The position numbers were made by a program, and so were the translations under genes. A stretch of DNA of 6,979 bases from Pseudomonadota bacterium (GTDB taxonomy: Bacteria; Pseudomonadota; Alphaproteobacteria; Caulobacterales; Aquidulcibacteraceae): contig JAEYPY010000091.1 in NCBI GenBank assembly GCA_023410295.1, positions 1 through 6,979 of the forward strand. The letters are read 5' to 3'. The notes beneath the pieces were generated by a model. The model ran no database searches. It was given only the letters and a program-made list of their open reading frames with translations, and was not told the origin of the DNA. Of this stretch, positions 1 through 4,990 are shown in pieces (within the stretch, counting starts at the first letter, position 1; every line of letters starts with the position of its first letter).

Positions 1-113
1 CCAATAGCGAGCATATCCCGCTCATCAACCAGATCGGCTTCGGCGCCGCGCTGGCTCTTCTGCTCGGCAATATGTGGATCATGACCGCGCGGCGGCGATT
101 CAGCCGCGGTTGA
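1..113 (+). CDS. C-terminal fragment of a membrane protein, 5' end outside the window
   Basis: Reading from position 3, an open frame gives 36 residues ending in a TGA stop at 111-113. The piece runs from NSEHIPLINQIGF into a hydrophobic stretch (FGAALALLLGNMWIM, about 15-18 residues) followed by a basic tail, TARRRFSRG. This looks like a last transmembrane helix with its positive end in the cytoplasm by the positive-inside rule. The family cannot be recognised from so short a tail. The frame continues past the left edge, so neither length nor function can be stated. Its stop codon directly abuts the stop of the convergent lipoprotein gene on the other strand, with no intergenic base. That the segment is coding rests on the open frame, the sensible membrane-anchor composition and the clean junction with the neighbour. 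Confidence 0.6.
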   Translation, partial: NSEHIPLINQIGFGAALALLLGNMWIMTARRRFSRG

Positions 114-548
114 TCAGCTCGCGCGGAAGCCGAAGCGATAGGGCGTGCGCTGTTCTTCGGGCCAATCGGTCCAGGGGCCGGGCGAGACGGCGACAAGACT
201 GAAATTGCCGCGCGGGGTTTCGACGGCGGCTTCGTCCAGCGTGACTTCGCGTTCGCCGACGCCCTCGACCTCCACCTTGAGCCGAAGCCGCCCTGCCCAA
301 ACACAGCGCGCGTTCTGCGGGCAGCGGCTGTCTTCGACGACTTCGAGTGGACGCACGCGAAGGCCGTTGCCAAGATCAGCGGTCTCGCCGATGCCCGCCG
401 CGACAACGCCCGGCGCGCGCAGCGCTTCGTCGCGCTGGGCGAGATCTTCGCGGATGTGCTGCGGCAGTTGTGAGATATCCGGGCTTGTCCCGCCCGTGGG
501 TGAAGCACAGGCGGCGAGCATCAGGGCCGCAAACACAAACGCGCGCAT
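114..548 (-). CDS. Small lipoprotein with a CVWAG-type beta-rich domain
   Basis: This encodes 144 residues. The start is ATG at 546-548, with an AAGGAG ribosome binding site (complement at 555-560) 6 nt upstream. The N-terminus is a lipoprotein signal with lipobox LAAC; Cys14 would be the lipidated residue, placing the mature protein in the inner or outer membrane. Residues 15-50 are a probable linker. Residues 51-144 look beta-rich and carry the motif DSRCPQNARCVWAG (residues 73-86). I recognise this SRCP...C(V/I)WAG pattern from many small exported bacterial proteins of unknown function. Cys76 and Cys82, six residues apart, could form a disulfide. The gene lies 53 nt downstream of infC on the same strand, so read-through from infC is possible, but nothing links the functions. 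No biochemical role can be assigned. Confidence 0.85.
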   Translation of the reverse strand: MRAFVFAALMLAACASPTGGTSPDISQLPQHIREDLAQRDEALRAPGVVAAGIGETADLGNGLRVRPLEVVEDSRCPQNARCVWAGRLRLKVEVEGVGEREVTLDEAAVETPRGNFSLVAVSPGPWTDWPEEQRTPYRFGFRAS

Positions 549-601
549 ACGACACTCCTTGTTTGGGACCTGATGCTCTGACAGCCGGGCTGAACGGCGG
601 C

Positions 602-1150
602 TTATGAAGCCCGCGGCGCCATCACCATGACGACTTGGCGGCCTTCGAAGCGCGGCTCGTGCTCGACCTTGGCGATCGAGTCGAGTTCGGTGCGCATGCG
701 CTCGAGCAGCTCCATGCCGAGATTGGTGTGCTGCATCTCGCGGCCGCGGAAGCGGAGCGTGACCTTCACCTTGTCGCCCTCTTCGAAGAAGCGGTGAATG
801 GCCTTCATCTTCACTTCGTAATCGTGGTCGTCGATGTTGGGACGGACCTTGATTTCCTTGAGTTCGATCCGCTTGGCCTTCTTGCGCGTCTCGGCCTTCT
901 TCTTCTGCTCCTCGAACCGGAATTTGCCGTAGTCGAGAATCTTGCAGACCGGGGGCACGGACTGGGGCGCCACCTCGACCAGATCGAGGCCGGCTTCGCG
1001 CGCGGCTTCGAGCGCCGCGGTGATCGGCATTTCCCCCTGCTTTTCCCCATGTTCATCGATGAGGAGCACGCGCGGGACGCCGCGGATCTCCTCGTTCACG
1101 CGCGGCCCATCCTTCGATGGCGGCGGCGCTGCGTATGGACGTCTAGCTAT
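602..1150 (-). CDS. infC: Translation initiation factor IF-3, inferred AUA start
   Basis: IF-3 binds the 30S subunit, prevents premature 50S joining and proofreads the start codon and initiator tRNA. From the ATA at 1148-1150 the protein is 182 residues, matching the usual ~180. The IF-3 signature KILDYGKFRFEEQK is present, followed by the lysine-rich interdomain helix and a C-terminal domain with IHRFFEEGDKVKVTLRFRGREM and a VVMVMAP end. A GTG at 1097-1099 is the first conventional start codon in frame, but using it would cut off the family-typical lead-in KDGPR before VNEEIR and has only a weak AAGG about 11 nt upstream. The ATA has a strong AGGAG 8 nt upstream. No ATG, GTG or TTG lies in frame between the ATA and the end of the GT9 gene. 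E. coli infC uses AUU and is repressed by its own product; the same logic is likely here. rpmI and rplT are not adjacent downstream. Confidence 0.97.
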   Translation of the reverse strand: MARRPYAAPPPSKDGPRVNEEIRGVPRVLLIDEHGEKQGEMPITAALEAAREAGLDLVEVAPQSVPPVCKILDYGKFRFEEQKKKAETRKKAKRIELKEIKVRPNIDDHDYEVKMKAIHRFFEEGDKVKVTLRFRGREMQHTNLGMELLERMRTELDSIAKVEHEPRFEGRQVVMVMAPRAS

Positions 1151-1157
1151 CGGGCCT

Positions 1158-1163
1158 TCTCCT
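1158..1163 (-). promoter_or_regulatory. Shine-Dalgarno of infC (supports the ATA start)
   Basis: On the minus strand the sequence is CAGGAGAAGG followed by CCCG and then ATA. The AGGAG core ends 8 nt before the ATA codon, an optimal spacing. The same core is about 60 nt from the in-frame GTG at 1097-1099, too far to serve it. This element decides the start codon of infC. Confidence 0.75.
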
Positions 1164-1178
1164 GTCGCTGTTGATAAG

Positions 1179-1195
1179 ACACGGCGAAGCCGCGC
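1179..1195 (-). promoter_or_regulatory. Small stem-loop in the infC 5' leader
   Basis: The minus-strand RNA can fold CGGC-UUC-GCCG (complement 1182-1192), extended outward by C-G and G-U pairs to about 6-7 pairs. It lies between the candidate promoter and the infC ribosome binding site. It is not followed by a U-run, so it is a poor terminator candidate; it could be a leader structure or a chance GC-rich hairpin. Confidence 0.3.
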
Positions 1196-1222
1196 CCTGA
1201 AGGACGCGGACTCACCACAGGC

Positions 1223-1251
1223 AATATTGCGTGGGACGGCCCCGGCATCAA
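1223..1251 (-). promoter_or_regulatory. Candidate sigma70-type promoter for infC
   Basis: On the minus strand, TTGATG (complement 1246-1251) is followed after exactly 17 nt by AATATT (complement 1223-1228). Each hexamer matches four of six positions of the TTGACA/TATAAT consensus. The -35 overlaps the TGA stop of the GT9 gene, and the -10 sits inside the perfect 10-base palindrome GCAATATTGC (1221-1230), an AT-rich island in GC-rich DNA. It would give an infC leader of roughly 65 nt. It is a pattern match only, but its spacing and position upstream of a housekeeping gene are right. Confidence 0.4.
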
Positions 1252-2267
1252 GCCGTTGCGGCTTGGCGGTAGACCCCGCAATTGCGGAGCTGGGCGTCGA
1301 CCTGCTCGACCGGCAGGTCGGCGATGACGGCGGCGGTCATGGCGACGACGCCATGGCGGCCACGCGGGGCGACGCGCTCCGGGTTGTTGAGCGAAGAGAG
1401 GAAGACGAGGCACGGGGCGCCCGCCGCGGCGGCGACGTGCATCAGATCGACATCGTCGCCCACCGCGAAATCGGCGCGTTCGGCGAGACCGATGATCTGG
1501 AAGAGGTCGGGCCGCGTGACAAGGTTCTTGGCGGCGGGCTCGGCCTTGGCGATGGCAGCGCCGACTGGGCGCTCTTCCGTACCGCCAATGACGACCGGGG
1601 TCACGCCCTGGCGGGCGATCCGGCGGGCGAGATCGATATACTTCTCTTCCGGCCAACGGCGGTTGGGCTCGGCGTCCGAACCGCGCGGCAAGAGCAGCAC
1701 ATAGCGGTTGCGGATGGAGAAGTAGTCAGGCTTCAGGCGCGGTGGATCGCGCAGCACGCCGCGCACCCACGAAACGTCCGGCATGAGCGGCGATGTATCG
1801 GCGATGCCGGCAGCGGCGAGTTGGCCGGCATAGCGATCAAGCACGTGCAGCTGTGGACGTTCTGGATCGAGATAAGCGTGGCTGGCGCCGGGGATCGGCC
1901 CGGACCATTTCGGCGGCCACGGGCGCATGCCGTTGAAGTAATTCTTCGTGCGGCTCGATCCTTCGAGATCGTAAATCATGTCGTACTTGGCCGCGCGGAT
2001 GCGAGCGATGAGTTTGGTGATCGCTTGCGCCTCGGTCGGCTTGCCGTCGGCTTCCACCGTATCGAAGTAGGGCGCCTTCTCCGCCAGATCCTTGTTCGTT
2101 TCGGTGGTGAGCAGCGTGATGCGCGCGCCGACATGGGCTTCGCGGATGCGCTGCGCCGCGGCGAGCGATTGCACGAACTCGGCAACGCCGCCGAGTTGAA
2201 TCACCAGCACGCGCTTGGGCGCGTCCGCTTCGTTCTTGGAGGAGCCGGCCTTGCGCCAGGGAATCAT
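1248..2267 (-). CDS. Glycosyltransferase family 9 (heptosyltransferase-like)
   Basis: This encodes 339 residues from the ATG at 2265-2267, which has GGGAG 7 nt upstream. An in-frame extension to 2345 would run through the end of the GT4 gene and is not favoured. The fold is the two-domain GT-B of the ADP-heptose:LPS heptosyltransferases. The N-terminal domain begins RVLVIQLGGVAEFVQSLAAAQRIR. A linker is followed by LLLPRGSDAEPNRRWPEEKY, corresponding to the sugar-nucleotide region, and then VGDDVDLMHVAAAAGAP and NPERVAPRG near the C-terminus. The enzyme probably adds a sugar to LPS core or another envelope glycan on the cytoplasmic face of the inner membrane. Two family hallmarks are altered: GD near the N-terminus is A-E (Glu30), and the D-(S/T)-G of the donor site is D-V-D (residues 272-274). 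The donor may therefore not be ADP-heptose. It follows the GT4 gene by 19 nt, so they likely form an operon. Confidence 0.85.
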   Translation of the reverse strand: MIPWRKAGSSKNEADAPKRVLVIQLGGVAEFVQSLAAAQRIREAHVGARITLLTTETNKDLAEKAPYFDTVEADGKPTEAQAITKLIARIRAAKYDMIYDLEGSSRTKNYFNGMRPWPPKWSGPIPGASHAYLDPERPQLHVLDRYAGQLAAAGIADTSPLMPDVSWVRGVLRDPPRLKPDYFSIRNRYVLLLPRGSDAEPNRRWPEEKYIDLARRIARQGVTPVVIGGTEERPVGAAIAKAEPAAKNLVTRPDLFQIIGLAERADFAVGDDVDLMHVAAAAGAPCLVFLSSLNNPERVAPRGRHGVVAMTAAVIADLPVEQVDAQLRNCGVYRQAATA

Positions 2268-2286
2268 CTCGCTTCTCCCACCACGA

Positions 2287-3570
2287 TCATAACACGGGCG
2301 ACGCTTCGCGCTTGCCCGCGCGCTCGCCCGCCTCCGCCAGGGCACGCCGGTAAACCGCCATTGTGGCGGTTTGCAGCGCTGTTTTCGAATAAAGCGTCCG
2401 CGCCCGGTCGCGCCCCTTCGCGCCCATCTCGGCGCGCTTTTCGGGGCCGCAATCGATCATGCGTTCGATCGCGCCAGCCAGCGCGTTGACAACGCCTGGC
2501 GGCACGAGAAAGCCCGTTTCGCCTTCGACCACCGTTTCGGTGTAGCCGCCCAGATTGGTCGCGATCACGGGAACGCCCATGGCTTGCGCCTCCACCGCGC
2601 CGCGTCCGAACGCTTCCGGCTCGATCACCGGGAACACGGCGAAATCAGACGCAGCGAGCGCCTCAGGCATTTGCCTCAAGTGACCGGCGATGACCACCAC
2701 GTCGCGCAGTCGGTTCTTTTCTATCGCCGCTTTCATTTCATTGACGTAGGCCAGCCGCCCCTGCGCGTCGCCGGCGATAACGAGCTTCACCGCGCCCGGT
2801 TTCCGGCGCTCCACAATCGCGAGCGCCGCCAGAAGTTCGAGTTGACCTTTCCAGCGTGTGAGGCGAGCTGGCGCGATGATGACGACGCGCGGATCGTCCG
2901 GCGTTAGGCCCCATTGAGTACGGAGCGCCGCCACGTCTTCGGTCTTGATGCGGTCGGGATCGAACAGCGCAAGGTCGACGCCGCGCGGAATCGCGATGAG
3001 CCGCTCAGGATCGACGTTGTAATGTTCGAGGATATGCTCGCGCGTGTATTCGGAATTGGCGATCACGAGCCCACCGCGGGCCATCACCGAATTGTAGAAG
3101 CGCTTCAGCGGTGATCGCGCATTGTAAATGCCATGAAACGTGGTGACGAAGCGCGCGCCGCTGAGCTTTGCTGCGAGCAGCGCGCTCCAGGCCGGCGCGC
3201 GCGAGCGGGCGTGAATGATTTGAACGCCGCGCGTTTCAACGATGCGCTTCATGCGCAACGCGTTCTGAATGAGCGTGATGGGATTTTTCGAATTGACCGG
3301 AAGGCGGATCAATTCGCCGCCGGCCGCCTCAAGGTCCGGCTCGAGGCGGCCGCCGGCGCTAGCGACCAAAGCGAGCCCCCCGGCGCGGCTGATCGCTTCG
3401 GCCATTTCAACCGTGGTCCGCTCGACGCCGCCAGCGTTAAGCTCAGGCGTGACTTGCAGAACTGTCAGGATGTGACCTTCTTGCAATGGTGTACCGCCAG
3501 CCGGGTCCCGCCGTTTCGGGCTAAAGCCATGTTTGATAACGGTTTTGCTTAGCGAGGCGCTAATATTCAT
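2287..3570 (-). CDS. Glycosyltransferase family 4 (GT-B)
   Basis: From the ATG at 3568-3570 this encodes 427 residues. The N-terminal acceptor domain opens with ILTVLQVTPELNAGGVERTT (residues 34-53), the usual glycine-rich loop of GT4 enzymes. TTFHGIYN (143-150), NSEYTREHI (172-180) and IPRGVDLALFDP (194-205) follow in family order. The donor domain has ARLTRWKGQ with Arg236 and Lys241, and the retaining-GT EX7E motif with Glu319 and Glu327 (EPEAFGRGAVEAQAMG). It likely transfers a nucleotide-activated sugar to LPS or an exopolysaccharide at the cytoplasmic membrane; donor and acceptor cannot be read from sequence. The start is uncertain: no Shine-Dalgarno lies at the right distance from this ATG (a GAGG is about 18 nt away), and the first ~30 residues look non-conserved. 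A further in-frame extension to 3756 would begin with TTG and overlap the divergent TPR gene start, so I reject it. The GT9 gene follows 19 nt downstream. Confidence 0.9.
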   Translation of the reverse strand: MNISASLSKTVIKHGFSPKRRDPAGGTPLQEGHILTVLQVTPELNAGGVERTTVEMAEAISRAGGLALVASAGGRLEPDLEAAGGELIRLPVNSKNPITLIQNALRMKRIVETRGVQIIHARSRAPAWSALLAAKLSGARFVTTFHGIYNARSPLKRFYNSVMARGGLVIANSEYTREHILEHYNVDPERLIAIPRGVDLALFDPDRIKTEDVAALRTQWGLTPDDPRVVIIAPARLTRWKGQLELLAALAIVERRKPGAVKLVIAGDAQGRLAYVNEMKAAIEKNRLRDVVVIAGHLRQMPEALAASDFAVFPVIEPEAFGRGAVEAQAMGVPVIATNLGGYTETVVEGETGFLVPPGVVNALAGAIERMIDCGPEKRAEMGAKGRDRARTLYSKTALQTATMAVYRRALAEAGERAGKREASPVL

Positions 3571-3757
3571 TAAATGCGCGTTGTTGCGCCTCACAAAGCC
3601 GCCAGAATTCGCCTCTGCGTAGAAGCCGGGTTCGGCCAAAACGAGGCCGGGCCGCGTCGCCGCTGCGGATAGAGCCCTCGCCCGCTGAGCGAACGGCTTG
3701 GATTTGCCGCGACCTTCGGGCATCGCTGAATGGCTGTCCGCGGGGAGCACGACCAAA
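3571..3757. other. Divergent intergenic region between the GT4 and TPR genes
   Basis: These 187 nt must hold the promoters of both divergent genes. I looked for TTGACA/TATAAT-like pairs with 16-18 nt spacing on both strands and found none better than two or three matches in each box, so I assign no promoter. No strong inverted repeat or RNA gene is seen. The only clear signal is the GGGGAG ribosome binding site of the TPR gene (3742-3747). Confidence 0.6.
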
Positions 3758-4429
3758 ATGATGAAAGCTGCAGCCGCCCTGATCCTGCCGTTCGCGCTCC
3801 TGGGGGCGCTCCCGGCTTATGCACAGGACGACGACCGCTACGCCCGTTGCGTTGCGCTGATCGATGATGACGCCGAGCGCGCCTATGAGGAAGGCATGGC
3901 CTGGGCGGCCGAGGGCCAGATCCTCGGCGGCTATCGCTGTGCGGCGCTGGCTCTGGTGGCGCAAGGACGGTCCGAGGAAGGCGCGCGGCGGCTGGAGTCG
4001 CTGGCCAGCGCTTCAAACCCACAACAGGGCGGCTTGCGCGCCGAACTCTTCTACCAGGCCGGCAATGCCTGGCTCCTGGCGCGCGATCCTGCCCACGCCC
4101 GCAGCGCCTTTACGCGCGCGATCGCGACCGTCGCGCCCGACGCCGAGCAGATGCCGGACCTCTTGATCGACCGCGCCCGCGCCTACGCCATGGAAGGCGA
4201 TTATCGCCACGCCGAGGAAGATCTCTCCGCCGCGCTCGACAAGCGGCCGGACGATGCGTTGGCGCTGCGGCTGCGGGCGACGGCGCGGATGCGCCAGAGC
4301 GCGTTCCAGCTCGCAGAAGCCGACGCTCTCGCCGCGACACGGGCTGAACCCGATAACGTCGATAACTTCCTCGTCCTCGGCCACGTGCGCGAAAGCATCC
4401 GCACCGGGCGGCCGGTGGAGGAGCAGTAG
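3758..4429 (+). CDS. Secreted tetratricopeptide-repeat protein
   Basis: This encodes 223 residues. The start is ATG at 3758-3760, with GGGGAG (3742-3747) 10 nt upstream; the adjacent ATG at 3761 is the alternative. Residues 1-22 form a Sec signal peptide (MMKAAAALILPFALLGALPAYA), with likely cleavage before Gln23, so the protein is periplasmic. The rest is alpha-helical with TPR-like units: about 95-128 (AELFYQAGNAWLLARDPAHA...), 135-168 (LLIDRARAYAMEGDYRHAEEDLSAALDKRPDD) and 169-202. A degenerate helical pair lies at 27-80. Cys31 and Cys61 sit in that first unit and could be joined by a disulfide. TPR arrays mediate protein contacts, and the partner is unknown. The gene diverges from the GT4 gene and converges on the DUF3828-like lipoprotein gene with only 2 nt between the stops. 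Confidence 0.88.
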   Translation: MMKAAAALILPFALLGALPAYAQDDDRYARCVALIDDDAERAYEEGMAWAAEGQILGGYRCAALALVAQGRSEEGARRLESLASASNPQQGGLRAELFYQAGNAWLLARDPAHARSAFTRAIATVAPDAEQMPDLLIDRARAYAMEGDYRHAEEDLSAALDKRPDDALALRLRATARMRQSAFQLAEADALAATRAEPDNVDNFLVLGHVRESIRTGRPVEEQ

Positions 4430-4431
4430 GC

Positions 4432-4923
4432 TTACGAAGCCGCGATCTGGCGTAGGTCCCAGCTGGCGGTGCGGATGTTGTCGACTTTCCAGCGATCGTC
4501 TTCCCACACAAGATCGTAGATCACTTCGTTCTGTTCGCCGAGATTAGTGAAGCTTGCGCGCACCACCGCGTGGCTGGCTTCCACCAGACCGTCCGTCGTG
4601 ACCTGGATATTGCTCAGTTCGTAATCCTGCGCATCGATGAGCGGATCGAAATCGAGAATGGGTTCGCCGCTCACCTGCGAGCGCGCCACCATGGCTTCGA
4701 GCTGCGCCCAGAGCGCGTTGGACCAGGGCGCCTGCTCGCGGAATGGCGGCAGCGTCGCGCCTTCGGTCAAATACGGCTCGTAAAGCTGACGTACGACGGC
4801 GGCGGGGTCCGTGATCGCGCGCGCGCCACCATCAGCCGGTGTTGCGGTGTCTTGCTGCGGCGGCGTGCATGCGGCCATGAGCGCAGCCGCTCCCATCCCC
4901 GCCAGAAGCGTGCGTCGGTGCAT
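4432..4923 (-). CDS. DUF3828-like lipoprotein with Tat-type signal
   Basis: This encodes 163 residues from the ATG at 4921-4923, with GGGAG 7 nt upstream. The N-terminus MHRRTLLAGMGAAALMAAC has a twin arginine followed by TLLAG and a hydrophobic run ending in a lipobox-like MAAC, so Cys19 is the likely lipidated residue. The Met at -3 is less usual than Leu. Residues 20-38 form a flexible linker. Residues 39-155 resemble DUF3828, with VVRQLYEPYL at the start, DFDPLIDAQDYELSNIQVT in the middle (91-109) and IYDLVWEDDRWKVDNI at the end (135-150). This alpha+beta fold is similar to that of small NTF2-like secreted proteins. Function is unknown. It is the last gene of the minus-strand block after mtgA, the small membrane protein and the rhodanese. 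A stem-loop covers its ribosome binding site. Confidence 0.87.
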   Translation of the reverse strand: MHRRTLLAGMGAAALMAACTPPQQDTATPADGGARAITDPAAVVRQLYEPYLTEGATLPPFREQAPWSNALWAQLEAMVARSQVSGEPILDFDPLIDAQDYELSNIQVTTDGLVEASHAVVRASFTNLGEQNEVIYDLVWEDDRWKVDNIRTASWDLRQIAAS

Positions 4924-4928
4924 CCCTC

Positions 4929-4948
4929 GTCTCCCTCACCCGGGAGAC
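4929..4948 (-). promoter_or_regulatory. Stem-loop covering the DUF3828 gene's ribosome binding site
   Basis: On the minus strand a perfect 7-bp stem, GTCTCCC with GGGAGAC around a 6-nt loop GGGTGA, ends 5 nt before the ATG. Its 3' arm contains the only well-spaced Shine-Dalgarno sequence (GGGAG) of the downstream lipoprotein gene. When folded it should hide that site from the ribosome. Confidence 0.5.
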
Positions 4949-4983
4949 TGGCGCATATGTCCGCCAGGCGCCACCCCTGGCGG
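4948..4983 (-). promoter_or_regulatory. Two mutually exclusive stem-loops between rhodanese and DUF3828 genes
   Basis: Segment B (4961-4968, CCGCCAGG on the plus strand) pairs perfectly over 8 bp with segment C (4976-4983, CCTGGCGG) around a 7-nt loop. The inner part of B (4962-4967) also pairs perfectly over 6 bp with segment A (4948-4953, CTGGCG) around an 8-nt loop. The two folds compete for B. In the minus-strand transcript the C-B hairpin is made first, 7 nt after the rhodanese stop codon. No U-run follows, so it is not a classic intrinsic terminator; it could protect the rhodanese mRNA 3' end or act as a leader element. Confidence 0.45.
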
Positions 4984-4990
4984 GCTAGCG

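Noticed and set aside
549..601. AGCCG...CGGCT inverted repeat after infC as a terminator
   Set aside because: It has only 5 bp with a 10-nt loop and no T-run; read-through into the lipoprotein gene is at least as likely.
2268..2345. 26-residue N-terminal extension of the GT9 protein
   Set aside because: It overlaps the end of the GT4 gene, is Arg/Ala-rich like a shadow frame, and the ATG at 2265-2267 has a well-placed GGGAG.
942..2489. A 515-codon open frame on the plus strand, antisense to infC, the GT9 gene and the end of the GT4 gene
   Set aside because: Its product is low-complexity, Arg/Gly/Asp-rich and resembles no family. It runs opposite three genes that have clear motifs, and long stop-free antisense frames are expected in GC-rich DNA.
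3571..3756. N-terminal extension of the GT4 protein to 489 residues
   Set aside because: It would start at a TTG, adds 62 residues with no GT4 resemblance, has no ribosome binding site and overlaps the promoter and start region of the divergent TPR gene.
3698..3757. 20-residue upstream extension of the TPR protein
   Set aside because: It would place a non-hydrophobic segment before an otherwise perfect signal peptide; the ATG at 3758 has a GGGGAG ribosome binding site.
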